This document shows, one piece after another, positions 17,599-25,733 of a stretch of 64,000 nucleotides of DNA. Under the pieces are notes generated by a model that made no database searches, was not told the DNA's origin, and saw nothing but the letters and a program-made list of their open reading frames with translations. Origin of the DNA: DASUPK01 sp963815045 (GTDB lineage: Bacteria; Actinomycetota; Thermoleophilia; Solirubrobacterales; 70-9); the NCBI GenBank assembly GCA_963815045.1, contig CAWFET010000003.1, forward strand, positions 310,001-374,000. The letters run 5' to 3'. A program made the position numbers and the translations under genes. The stretch's first letter is position 1. Each line of letters opens with the position of its first letter.

Positions 17599-18569
17599 CT
17601 CACCTCGTAGCCCAGCTCTCCCAGCTTCTCGTTCATCGCCTCGCGCATCAGCTGCTGCTCGGCGGCGGTCATGTGCTCGCGCCAGAGGCCGGGCGTGGCG
17701 GCGCGGTGGAACTTGCCGCTGCCCCGCTGGTCCTCCGGGATGCGCTCGAAGGCGTGCCTGGCGGCGACGTCGCTGGCCCATCCGGGAGGAGTCTCAACCC
17801 CAAGCCACCGTCCGATCCTCTCCAGTTCCTCGCGCGTGTCGGCCAGCAGATCCTCGTAGCGGACGGTCAGGGCGGCGTCGGGACCCACCTGCGCGCAGGC
17901 GCGCTGCACCGTCTCGGTTCGGTACACCCAGCTGGCCGCGCTCCCGATGATCAGCTTCTCGCGCTCCTCCTGGGAGAGCTGATCCCAGCCCAGGTCCTTC
18001 GGGGCCCCCCACGACGCGGTGGTGAAGTGGTCCGCCATCGAATCGATCACGTCGCGGCCATCTCGCTGGAGGAAGATGATTCGCGACTGGGGCGTCAGCG
18101 ACACGAGGACGTCGGCAGCCTCCGAGCTGTTCGGTTCCTTGACCACCAGGTAGGGATCGTCCCAGTCGGTCCTGGCCTGACCGTGGGCGAGCTGATCCTC
18201 GAACCCCTCCAGCAGAAACGCCCGCATCACCGGCGCCCAGAGCGGCTCCCGCGAAGGCGACAGGACCCAGCCGGCGAGGGTGGCGTGGGAGTCCCTCGAT
18301 GAGACGAGCTTGAGAGTTCCGTCCTTGGGCCAGGCGAACGTCCGGTTGAAGAGCTCTCCCGCCCAGGTCTCGTCGATCGTGGCGACGCCCGGCGCGCCAG
18401 CCTCGCTGAGCATCTGCAGCAGCCAGGTGCTGCCCGAGCGAGGAGATCCGAAGATCCAGACGATCCGCGATTCGAGCGCATCGAAGCCGGGCTGCTCGAG
18501 ATAGCGCCGGCGGTGCCACGCGGCCATCCGGGAGCGAAGTCGTGTGCCGATCCTCCTCGCGTTGCTCAT
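17595..18569 (-). CDS. Sulfotransferase family protein
   Basis: This 324-residue protein carries the PAPS 5'-phosphosulfate loop FGSPRSGSTWLLQML near residue 40. The 3'-phosphate region follows as QRDGRDVIDSMADHFT near residue 170, and the C-terminal part contains a YEDLLADTREELERIGRWLG segment typical of bacterial sulfotransferases. The ATG at 18569 (MSNARRIG) follows GAGAGGG and lies 10 bases after the SGNH/DUF459-like gene. Co-transcription with the MBOAT gene suggests sulfation of an envelope glycan or glycolipid; the acceptor is unknown. Confidence 0.85.
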   Translation of the reverse strand: MSNARRIGTRLRSRMAAWHRRRYLEQPGFDALESRIVWIFGSPRSGSTWLLQMLSEAGAPGVATIDETWAGELFNRTFAWPKDGTLKLVSSRDSHATLAGWVLSPSREPLWAPVMRAFLLEGFEDQLAHGQARTDWDDPYLVVKEPNSSEAADVLVSLTPQSRIIFLQRDGRDVIDSMADHFTTASWGAPKDLGWDQLSQEEREKLIIGSAASWVYRTETVQRACAQVGPDAALTVRYEDLLADTREELERIGRWLGVETPPGWASDVAARHAFERIPEDQRGSGKFHRAATPGLWREHMTAAEQQLMREAMNEKLGELGYEVS

Positions 18570-18579
18570 GTCGTCCCTC

Positions 18580-19644
18580 TCAATAGTCGAAGTCCCGGCC
18601 GAGAGCCTGCAGGACAAGGTTCGCGGCCACCGAGGAGCCGTCCTCGTTCAGATGGATGCCGTCGGACATTCGCACGATCGTGTCCTTGCCGTTGATCGGG
18701 ATCGAGTCGCGGTAGGTGTCGCCGGGGGTGAAGGTCGGAATCAGGTCGACGACGCGGACCCGGCCGCCCAGCGGCGCCGCGGCCTGCCGCACCGCCTGGT
18801 TGACGTCGTCGGCGATCGGCTTCCGGGCCGGATCGCGCTGAGTCGGCACCGTGAGCCAGTAGATCCTCTTGACGCCGCCCGTCAGGTAGTTGGTCATCAT
18901 CTGGCTGACGCGCGATCGGAAGATCGCCTCCCACTGCGGGCCGCAGCAGCTCACCGGCTTTCCGTTCGGCCCCGGCATCGGATAGCCCTCGTTGGCCCCG
19001 ATGAAGAGCACGGCGGCGTCTGGTTGGTCGTCCTGAGCCTGCGTCGTGGAGAGCTTGCTCCAGTCGACGAGGCCGGTGTTCGAGATCCCGGTGGCCAGAT
19101 GCGGGTCGCGGATCACCTGCACGTCGGGGCCCTGGTCGGCCAGCTTGCGCGCGATCTCGATGTCGAGCGGGGTGGAGAGCGAGTCGCCCGTGACGAGCAG
19201 CTTGTGGAGTGGCTGAGGAGCGGCCGCCACCGGCGGCAGCACTGAAGCCGGCGCGCCGGCGGCGCCCGGAGCTGCCCGGAAACCCTGGCCGGAGAGCTGC
19301 TGATCGGGCGATAGCCAGGAGGTGAGATCGCGGCGGGTGTCTGCGAGGGGGAGCCGGTCGGAGATCCACCCCGCCGGACCGCCGATCGCCCGGACGATGT
19401 CGCGCCCGAGCCCTGGTTTCAGCTCGTCCGCCGCCTTCCGCACCGACCCTCCGGCGAAGATCAGCAGGAGAAAGGTCGTCAGGGTGACCGCCTTGACCGC
19501 GTCCCATCCCGAGAAGCGCCGGAGGTGCCAGCGGTCGAAGCGCCCCATCAGGCTGTCGTCGCCATGAGGCTCGCCCTCGCGGCCGGGGCGCGCCTCGGCC
19601 TCCATCTCGGCGATCGTCTCGAAGTTTTCGTCTGCTCTTGCCAT
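18580..19644 (-). CDS. Membrane-bound SGNH (DUF459-like) partner of the MBOAT acyltransferase
   Basis: This 354-residue protein has a basic cytoplasmic start and one N-terminal membrane segment (AVTLTTFLLLIFAGG near residue 55). A Pro/Ala linker follows, then an SGNH domain with VTGDSLSTPL (block I), VLFIGANEGYPM (block III-like) and MSDGIHLNEDGSSVAA (Asp-x-x-His block V). Its ATG overlaps the MBOAT stop by one base (TGATG), the usual arrangement of AlgI-type acyltransferases with AlgJ/AlgX- or PatB-like partners. It would transfer or remove O-acyl groups outside the membrane. Confidence 0.85.
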   Translation of the reverse strand: MARADENFETIAEMEAEARPGREGEPHGDDSLMGRFDRWHLRRFSGWDAVKAVTLTTFLLLIFAGGSVRKAADELKPGLGRDIVRAIGGPAGWISDRLPLADTRRDLTSWLSPDQQLSGQGFRAAPGAAGAPASVLPPVAAAPQPLHKLLVTGDSLSTPLDIEIARKLADQGPDVQVIRDPHLATGISNTGLVDWSKLSTTQAQDDQPDAAVLFIGANEGYPMPGPNGKPVSCCGPQWEAIFRSRVSQMMTNYLTGGVKRIYWLTVPTQRDPARKPIADDVNQAVRQAAAPLGGRVRVVDLIPTFTPGDTYRDSIPINGKDTIVRMSDGIHLNEDGSSVAANLVLQALGRDFDY

Positions 19645-21041
19645 CAGAAGCGGAAGTAGATGAATGGGGGGACGCCCTGGCTCGGCACCGTCGCGCCGAC
19701 GATCAGCACCACGACGGCGAGGGCCGCGCCCAGCAGCAGGGGCTGGAGCCGGCCGAGGCGCAGCTCGATGCCCTCCATCGGGCGCTCGGGCAGCAGCTGG
19801 AGTCCGACGACGAGGACGATCGCGCCGACGACCGGGACCGAGTAGAGCGTGGCCGGCCCGGAGCGCACCAGCGCGGACATGTAATCGCCGAACAGGCTGA
19901 GGTCCGTGGAGCGGAAGAGGATCCAGCCGACGACGATCAGGTTGAAGGTGACGAACCACCGCAGCCAGCCCGGGAAGATCCGGCCGAGGCGGCCCTTGAT
20001 CGCGTGCTCGGCCGAGAGCCCGGTGCCCTGGTAGGCGCCCCACGCCACGAAGTTCCAGGCGGCGCCGTGCCAGAGGCCGCCGAGCGCCATGGTCAGCATC
20101 AGGTTGATGTATGTCCGCGCCTTCCCCTTGCGGTTGCCGCCGAGCGGGATGTAGAGGTAGTCGCGCAGGAAGCGGGACAGGGTCATGTGCCAGCGCCGCC
20201 AGAAGTCGCGGAAGCCGGTCGCGCGGTACGGGCTGTTGAAGTTCTGCGGGAAGACGAAGCCCATCAGCAGGGCGAGCCCGATCGCCATGTCGGTGTAGCC
20301 CGAGAAGTCGCAGAAGATCTGCGCGGTGTAGGCGTACGCGGCGAGGATCGCGTCTGGCGCGCTGTAGGCCTGCGGCACGGCGAAGACCTTGTCGACCACC
20401 TCGCGCGCCAGGTAGTCGGCGATCATCACCTTCTTGATCAACCCGAGCGCGATCAGGGTGAGCCCCGCGCCAACGGCCACCCGGTCCGGATCCCTCGGCT
20501 CCCGAAGCTGAGGCAGGAACTCGCTGGCGCGCACGATCGGCCCGGCGACCAGGTGCGGGAAGAAGCTCAGGTAGATCGCGGCGTCGAGCAGGGAGGCCGG
20601 CTCCGTCTGCCGGCGCTTGACGTCGACGACGTAGGTGACGGCCTGGAAGCTGAAGAAGCTGACCCCGACCGGCAGCGCGATCGTGACCAGCGGCAGCGGC
20701 ATGCCCAGGCCGATCGAGTCGAGCACGTCGGAGACGTCCGTGACGAAGAACCCGTAGTACTTGAAGACGGCGAGGATCCCGAGGTCGAAGACCACGCCGC
20801 CCGCCGTGAACCACTTGCGGAGGCGATCGTCCTCGGTCCGGTGGATGGCGACGACGGCGAGCTGGCTGACCAGGGTGATCGCGCCGAGCAGCAGGCAGAA
20901 GCGCGGATCGGCGGCCGCATAGAAGACATAACTTGCAACGACGATGAACGGCTTCCAGATCTGCTGGCGCGGCATCAGCGCCCAGGAGAGGGCCAGGACG
21001 ATCGGAAAGAAGATGGCGAACTCGACTGTCGGGAAGAGCAC
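19644..21041 (-). CDS. MBOAT family O-acyltransferase (AlgI-like)
   Basis: This 465-residue polytopic membrane protein should pass acyl groups across the membrane to envelope polymers. The start is the GTG at 21041 because VLFPTVEFAIFFPIVLAL is the typical AlgI N-terminus. A TACTCT box seven bases upstream suits a leaderless message. Family motifs are VGVSFFSFQAVTYVVDV, FPHLVAGPIVR, CDFSGYTDMAIGLALLMGF, NFNSPYRATGFRDFWRRWH, YIPLGGNRKG and the catalytic histidine in GGLWHGAAWNFVAWG. It heads a coupled operon with the SGNH partner and the sulfotransferase. Confidence 0.93.
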   Translation of the reverse strand: MLFPTVEFAIFFPIVLALSWALMPRQQIWKPFIVVASYVFYAAADPRFCLLLGAITLVSQLAVVAIHRTEDDRLRKWFTAGGVVFDLGILAVFKYYGFFVTDVSDVLDSIGLGMPLPLVTIALPVGVSFFSFQAVTYVVDVKRRQTEPASLLDAAIYLSFFPHLVAGPIVRASEFLPQLREPRDPDRVAVGAGLTLIALGLIKKVMIADYLAREVVDKVFAVPQAYSAPDAILAAYAYTAQIFCDFSGYTDMAIGLALLMGFVFPQNFNSPYRATGFRDFWRRWHMTLSRFLRDYLYIPLGGNRKGKARTYINLMLTMALGGLWHGAAWNFVAWGAYQGTGLSAEHAIKGRLGRIFPGWLRWFVTFNLIVVGWILFRSTDLSLFGDYMSALVRSGPATLYSVPVVGAIVLVVGLQLLPERPMEGIELRLGRLQPLLLGAALAVVVLIVGATVPSQGVPPFIYFRF

Positions 21042-21672
21042 GGGCGTCAGAGTACGGATCGCGCTCGGCGCGACCCTCGCCGTGCTGGTGCCCGCGCTAT
21101 CAGCTTCGACCGCCCAGGCGGGCTGCGGCGGAGTCGAGATCGCCACCCCGAAGCACAAGGTCGCTCCCCGGCCGCCGCTGGCGATCGGGGACTCCTCGAT
21201 GCTGTTCGCACTGCCCGCCCTGGCCCGGATCGGCTACAAGGCGAACGCGCGCGGCTGCCGCCAGTTCGCGGAAGGGCTGCGCATCCTTCGCGACGGAAGA
21301 CGCCATCACCAGCTCCCGCATCTCGTCGTCATGGCGCTCGGCGCCGACGCGTCGGTGACCGGGCATCAGATCGAGCAGGCCAAGAAGATCCTCGGCCCGA
21401 AGCGGAAGCTGGGCCTGGTCACCCCGCGCGAGCTCGGCGGCGGCGAGTCGAACGACGCGGACGTGATCCGCAACGCCGGCCAGCGCGACCCCGAGCGGGT
21501 CAAGGTCCTCGACTGGGTCCACTACTCAGCGGGGCATTCGAACTGGTTCCAGCCGGATGGCCTCCACCTCACCTTCTCGGGAGCCCACGCCTTTGCGCGC
21601 CTGCTGAAGAAGCTCATCCCGCTGGCCAAATCGCCCAACGGCGGCAAGGGTCAGGGCAAGGGCGGGAAGTGA
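21013..21672 (+). CDS. Secreted SGNH-fold protein
   Basis: This 219-residue protein starts at the ATG at 21013, which has GGAAAG just upstream, followed by an 18-residue basic stretch and a signal peptide (ALGATLAVLVPALSASTAQA). The SGNH block I is AIGDSSMLFALPAL, and the C-terminal Asp-x-x-His region is PDGLHLTFSGAHAFARLL. It is a diverged paralogue of the genes at 15953 and 21651. Its start overlaps the divergent MBOAT start by about 29 bases. The tail is Gly/Lys-rich (GGKGQGKGGK), perhaps for binding the wall. Confidence 0.75.
   Translation: MANSTVGKSTGVRVRIALGATLAVLVPALSASTAQAGCGGVEIATPKHKVAPRPPLAIGDSSMLFALPALARIGYKANARGCRQFAEGLRILRDGRRHHQLPHLVVMALGADASVTGHQIEQAKKILGPKRKLGLVTPRELGGGESNDADVIRNAGQRDPERVKVLDWVHYSAGHSNWFQPDGLHLTFSGAHAFARLLKKLIPLAKSPNGGKGQGKGGK
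21049..21054 (-). promoter_or_regulatory. Leaderless -10 box of the MBOAT operon
   Basis: TACTCT on the minus strand lies seven bases before the GTG at 21041, and no ribosome site is visible. This supports the chosen start and predicts an mRNA beginning at or next to the GTG. It lies inside the 5' coding part of the divergent SGNH gene. Confidence 0.5.
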
Positions 21673-22316
21673 CCGGTCTTCGCAACCGGTAGCGCCCGCG
21701 ACAGGAAGGTCGCGTAGGCGTCGGCGCCGGTGTAGTTCGGGTGGAAGAGGTCGGGCAGGAACCAGGCGCCCGGGGTGGGCTCGGCGGCGTGGTGCGAGCG
21801 GCTGTATTTGACCCAGTCGAGGACGAAGATCCGATGCCGGTGCTGCCTGGCGGCCTTGAAGAGGACGTCGGTGTCGGGGGCGGGGGGATGGCCCGTGTCG
21901 GCGTTGTAGGCCGTGACAAGGCCGAGGACCCTCCTGCGGCCGAGCACGTCGAGCGCCTCCGAGATCAGCCCCGGGTTGACCCCGCCGTTGCCGTAGGCGT
22001 TGATCATCACGAGGTGCGGCAGGTGGCCCTTCGCCTTCAGCTTCCGCGCGATGTTGACCGCTTCCTTGAACCCACGGCAGCCGCGGGCGTTGACCGAGAA
22101 GCCCACCGCGTCCAGGTTCGGGATCGGCAGGATCATCGTCGAGTCGCCGAGCGCCACCGGCGCCCGGCCCTTGGGGTTGGGGTCGACGGTCGCCTTGCCG
22201 CGATGGATCTTCTTGCAGCCGTAGTCGGGCTCGCCCGCCCCATGGGCCTGAGAATCCAGCCCGATGAGCAGGCAGAGCGCAACGACCGCGACGGCTCCCT
22301 GGCGAACGCCGACCAT
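21651..22316 (-). CDS. Secreted SGNH-fold protein
   Basis: This 221-residue protein has a signal peptide (AVVALCLLIGLDSQAHG), then GEPDYGCKKIHRGKA, block I ALGDSTMILPIPNL and the C-terminal DLFHPNYTGADAYATFL. It is about 60% identical by eye to the protein at 15953-16726 over NARGCRGFK, NAYGNGGVN and VTAYNADTGHPPAPDTDV, but it lacks the C-terminal anchor. It overlaps the convergent SGNH gene by 22 bases. A TAGACT box nine bases before the ATG matches the one ahead of the lipoprotein at 17126. Confidence 0.8.
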   Translation of the reverse strand: MVGVRQGAVAVVALCLLIGLDSQAHGAGEPDYGCKKIHRGKATVDPNPKGRAPVALGDSTMILPIPNLDAVGFSVNARGCRGFKEAVNIARKLKAKGHLPHLVMINAYGNGGVNPGLISEALDVLGRRRVLGLVTAYNADTGHPPAPDTDVLFKAARQHRHRIFVLDWVKYSRSHHAAEPTPGAWFLPDLFHPNYTGADAYATFLSRALPVAKTGHFPPLP

Positions 22317-22328
22317 CGTGGGGCCAGT

Positions 22329-22739
22329 CTATGACTCTTGGGCTGAGACGCCTGCGGCCTCGAGAGCCGCGTCACGGTCCATGTATCCCTGCACGCGGAC
22401 GATGCGCCCGTCCCGCAGGTCGAAGACGACCGCCGCGTCGATCTCCAGCTCCACGCCGCTGCTCCTGCCACGCTGGTACTCCCGATGGAGGAGGACGATG
22501 CGGTCGCCGGCATCGATGAACTCCTCGGGCTCGACCCGGTGCTCGTCCCAGGTCTCCTCGACCTCCTCGTAGTCCCGCCGGATCTCGTCGACGCCGCGCA
22601 GGACGCGCCCTCCCTCGACGCCGCCGACCGTCGGATGCTGCTCCACGTCGGGATCGACGAAGGCCTCAGATCCCTCCCAATCCCCCCTCGACCAGCAGTA
22701 GGCGAACCGTTGAACGACCTCTAGGTTCTCCTGCGACAT
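22329..22739 (-). CDS. SnoaL-like/NTF2-fold protein
   Basis: This 136-residue protein opens MSQENLEVVQRFAYCWSRGD and carries WEGSEAFVDPDVEQHP and VVFDLRDGRIVRVQGYMDRDAALEAAG, typical of the SnoaL-like NTF2 fold. Members are small enzymes or ligand binders with diverse roles, so no reaction can be assigned. The ATG lies five bases after the stop of the second PotC-like gene, making it the last gene of that importer operon. Presence in a transport operon hints at handling of the imported compound, without proof. Confidence 0.85.
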   Translation of the reverse strand: MSQENLEVVQRFAYCWSRGDWEGSEAFVDPDVEQHPTVGGVEGGRVLRGVDEIRRDYEEVEETWDEHRVEPEEFIDAGDRIVLLHREYQRGRSSGVELEIDAAVVFDLRDGRIVRVQGYMDRDAALEAAGVSAQES

Positions 22740-22744
22740 GGCGG

Positions 22745-23593
22745 CTAGTTGACGACGACGGCGCTCTCGGCCGGACCGGCCGCGCCGCCGCCGCGCGAGC
22801 TGATGCTCTCCTCCCGCGTCAGGCGGTGCGCGATGTAGACCGGGATGATCGAGAGCAGCACGACGATCACCGCGACCACGTTGGTGATCGGCAGCTGCTG
22901 GCCGCGGAAGAGGTTGTCGAGGATCCAGATGGGCAGGGTCTGCTGGCCGCCGCCCAGGGTGAACGTGGTGACGATGATCTCGTCGAACGACAGAGCGAAC
23001 GCGAGCAGGGCGCCTGCGACGAGCGCGGTCTGCATGTTGGGAAGCGTGACGTGCCGGAACGTCTGCCAGGTGTGCGCGCCGAGATCGGCCGACGCCTCCT
23101 CGAGGCTCCCCGACACCCTGCGCAGCCGGGCGATCACGTTGTTGTAGATGACGACGATGCAGAAGGTGGCGTGCGCGACGATCACGGTGAAGAGGCCGAG
23201 CGTCACGCCGAGCACCTGGGTGAAGGTGTCGCTCAGCGCGAGGCCGGTGACGATTCCGGGCAGCGCGATCGGGATCACCACCAGGAACGAGACGGTCTCG
23301 CGGCCGAAGAACCGGTGCCTCGCCACCGCAAAGGAGGCGAGGGTGCCGAGTACCAGCGCGATCCCGGTCGCTGCGATGCCGACCTTGATCGAGGTGAAGA
23401 AGGCGGTGCGCGCCGCGTGGTCGCGGATCGCGTCCCCGAACCAGTGGGTCGTGACGCTATCCAGCGGCCACTTCAGGGTGGTGCCGCCGTTGAAGGCGTA
23501 GATGGCGATCACGATCAGCGGGATATAGATGAAGGCGAGGGTGATCCCGACGCCGACGCGAAGCAGGTTCCTGTACTTGGGGGAGAGGGTCAT
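22745..23593 (-). CDS. potC: Second PotC-like ABC permease
   Basis: This 282-residue polytopic permease has a first membrane segment near residues 12-35 followed by YAFNGGTTLKWPLDSVTTHW. The EAA loop is LEEASADLGAHTWQTFRHV near residue 185, followed by TLPNMQTALVAGALLAFALS and the PotC-typical FDEIIVTTFTLGG. It starts 3 bases after the PotB-like gene. It is clearly diverged from the copy at 979-1851, so the two importers are separate systems rather than a recent duplication. Confidence 0.92.
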   Translation of the reverse strand: MTLSPKYRNLLRVGVGITLAFIYIPLIVIAIYAFNGGTTLKWPLDSVTTHWFGDAIRDHAARTAFFTSIKVGIAATGIALVLGTLASFAVARHRFFGRETVSFLVVIPIALPGIVTGLALSDTFTQVLGVTLGLFTVIVAHATFCIVVIYNNVIARLRRVSGSLEEASADLGAHTWQTFRHVTLPNMQTALVAGALLAFALSFDEIIVTTFTLGGGQQTLPIWILDNLFRGQQLPITNVVAVIVVLLSIIPVYIAHRLTREESISSRGGGAAGPAESAVVVN

Positions 23594-23596
23594 GGG

Positions 23597-24496
23597 CTAG
23601 AGGTGCTCGAAGGCCCCTAGGCGGCGGGCGATCAGCAGGTAGCCGACCATCACCACGATCGGGACGGTCGCGAACGCGGATGCGAGGGGCAGGTTGTTGG
23701 TGTGGCTGGTGAAGACGACGTTCCCGATGAACTGCGTGTCGGGTGAGACGAGTGACGGCGTGATGTAGTCGCCGAGCGTCAGGGAGAACGTGAAGATCGA
23801 GCCGGCGACGACCGCCGGGAAGGCGAGTGGCAGGATCACCCGCCGGAAGGTCAGGAATGGCTTGGCGCCGAGGTCCTCCGAGGCCGAGAGCAGCGAGTCG
23901 GGGATGCGCTCGAGGCCCGCGTAGATCGGCAGGATCATGTACGGGAGCCACAGGTAGCTCATCACGATCCAGACCGCGGTGGCGCCGAAGCCCGGTCCAT
24001 TGAGCCCGATCGGGTCGAGGGCCCAGTTGATCAGGCCGTTTGCGCCCAGCATCGTCTGCCAGGCGTACACCTTGACCAGATAGAAGGACCAGAGCGGCAT
24101 CAGCACGGCCACCACCAGGAACCCCTTGGCCCTGGGCGAGGCGATCTTGGCCATGTAGAAGGCGATCGGGAACGCCAGCAGCGCGTCGGTCACGGTGACG
24201 GCCGCTGCGATGCCGATCGTGCGGAACGCCACCGTGCGGTAGACGTCGGTGTTCCAGAGCTCCTTGTAGTTGTCGAAGGTGAAGCCCTTGATCAGCTCGC
24301 CGCTGAGCGCATCGACGCTCCAGAAGGCGGCGACCAGCAACACCGCCAGAGAGCCGAGGTAGAGGAAGACCAGCCACGCCAGCGGCGCGGTCAGAAGCGC
24401 CCCCACCTGGACGCGGGGACGGCCATGGAAGAGGTCGGCGAGCCTGCGGCCCGCCGACCTCTTCCGCGGCGCGGCGCTTACGCCGGCCGCTTCCAT
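23597..24496 (-). CDS. potB: Second PotB-like ABC permease
   Basis: This 299-residue permease has a Lys/Arg-rich N-terminal tail (about 30 residues) and six likely membrane segments. The EAA loop reads LLSASEDLGAKPFLTFRRV near residue 205, and the following TLGDYITPSLVSPDTQFIGN segment is typical of PotB/PotH. It follows the binding-protein gene by 10 bases. It belongs to the second Pot-type importer. Confidence 0.92.
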   Translation of the reverse strand: MEAAGVSAAPRKRSAGRRLADLFHGRPRVQVGALLTAPLAWLVFLYLGSLAVLLVAAFWSVDALSGELIKGFTFDNYKELWNTDVYRTVAFRTIGIAAAVTVTDALLAFPIAFYMAKIASPRAKGFLVVAVLMPLWSFYLVKVYAWQTMLGANGLINWALDPIGLNGPGFGATAVWIVMSYLWLPYMILPIYAGLERIPDSLLSASEDLGAKPFLTFRRVILPLAFPAVVAGSIFTFSLTLGDYITPSLVSPDTQFIGNVVFTSHTNNLPLASAFATVPIVVMVGYLLIARRLGAFEHL

Positions 24497-24506
24497 GACC
24501 TACGAA

Positions 24507-25733
24507 TCAACCCTTGATCTCGGTCCATGCAGCGGACCAGTCGTTGTAGTCCTTGCAGACGTTGCCACGGCTATCGCCGCAGTCGGCGACCGGAACCTTC
24601 CAGTAGTACGTGTTCTTCCAGAAGTTCGGATCCGCTGCGTGGTACTCGTCGCAGAACTTCGGATCCGCCGGCAGGCCATCTGCCTTGGCGGCAGCGGTCA
24701 ACGTGTTTGGATCGCATGACTTGCTCTGGGCCGGTGCTTCACCGAAGTACTGAGCGACCTCGGCGTTGGCCTCGGGCGAGACGATGAAATTCATCCACTT
24801 GTACATGCAGTTCGGATGAGCCGCGTTCTTCGCGATCATCCACGTGTCCGACCAGCCCGTCGCACCCTCGGTCGGCTGGAAGCCGGTGCTTGCCCCGGGG
24901 GCCTGCATCGGCTGCTTGTCGGCCAGCAGGGCGAAGTACTGGTACTGCCACGTCGTGCCGACCACCACGTCCCCGTTCGAGAACGAGTTGATCTGCTTGG
25001 CGGCATCCGACCAGTACTCACCGACGTTCGCATGCTGCTGCTTGAGCAGGTCGACGGCGGCACTGAACTGCTTGTCATCGAGCTCGTAGGGATCCGTGAT
25101 CCCCAGGTCAGGCTGATGGGCCTTCAGGTACACGGCGGCATCCGCGATGTAGATCGGATCGTCGTACACGCTGATCTTGCCCTTGTACTTCGAGGCCTGA
25201 TTCGGATCGAGCATCACCGACCACGAGGTCGGATTTGGCTTGACGTCGTTCGAATTCGACATCAAGAGGTTCGCGCCACGCCCGTGGGGGATCCCGTAAG
25301 GGGTCCCATCGAACGTGTTGTACGGCTGGTTCTTGAGGTCGTCGAAAATCGTCTTGTAGTTCGGCACCAGGTCCGTGTTGACCGGGGCGACGTCACCACC
25401 GTCGACGAGCTTCGCTGTCGCGTTGCCCGACGCCGAGACGCCGTCCCACTGGCCGGTGCGCATCAGGTCGACCATCTCGTCCGAGGTGCCGGCCTCCTTC
25501 AGATTGATCTGGCAGCCCGTCTGCTTCTCGAAGTCGGACTTCCACGGGTCGGCCACGTATCCGGGCCAGGCGACGAGGTTCAGCTTCCCCTCGCCGGCTC
25601 CCACGGACTTCTGGGCGCTTCCATTGTCGTTGCTGCTGCTTCCACCACACCCGGCGACCACCAACATTGTGGCGGCGAGCCCTCCGACGATCGCGGCGGG
25701 CAGCCAGGCGGAGCGAGCTCTGAGTCGGCTCAC
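24507..25733 (-). CDS. potD: Second PotD-like substrate-binding lipoprotein
   Basis: This 408-residue binding protein starts at the GTG at 25733, which overlaps the ATPase stop (GTGA) behind GAGGAAGGAAA. A longer open frame upstream is Arg-rich and lies within the ATPase gene. The signal ends in the lipobox AATMLVVAGCGGSSS. The mature protein begins LNLVAWPGYVADPWKSDFEKQ and has PYGIPHGRGANLLMSN and NGDVVVGTTWQYQYF. Four C-terminal cysteines (positions near 350-400) suggest disulfides. Its sequence is well diverged from the first binding protein, so ligand range may differ. Confidence 0.92.
   Translation of the reverse strand: MSRLRARSAWLPAAIVGGLAATMLVVAGCGGSSSNDNGSAQKSVGAGEGKLNLVAWPGYVADPWKSDFEKQTGCQINLKEAGTSDEMVDLMRTGQWDGVSASGNATAKLVDGGDVAPVNTDLVPNYKTIFDDLKNQPYNTFDGTPYGIPHGRGANLLMSNSNDVKPNPTSWSVMLDPNQASKYKGKISVYDDPIYIADAAVYLKAHQPDLGITDPYELDDKQFSAAVDLLKQQHANVGEYWSDAAKQINSFSNGDVVVGTTWQYQYFALLADKQPMQAPGASTGFQPTEGATGWSDTWMIAKNAAHPNCMYKWMNFIVSPEANAEVAQYFGEAPAQSKSCDPNTLTAAAKADGLPADPKFCDEYHAADPNFWKNTYYWKVPVADCGDSRGNVCKDYNDWSAAWTEIKG

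Noticed and set aside
18580..20814. One 744-codon frame joining the SGNH partner with part of the MBOAT gene
   Set aside because: The upstream half is the MBOAT gene read out of frame. The true start at 19644 overlaps the MBOAT stop by one base.
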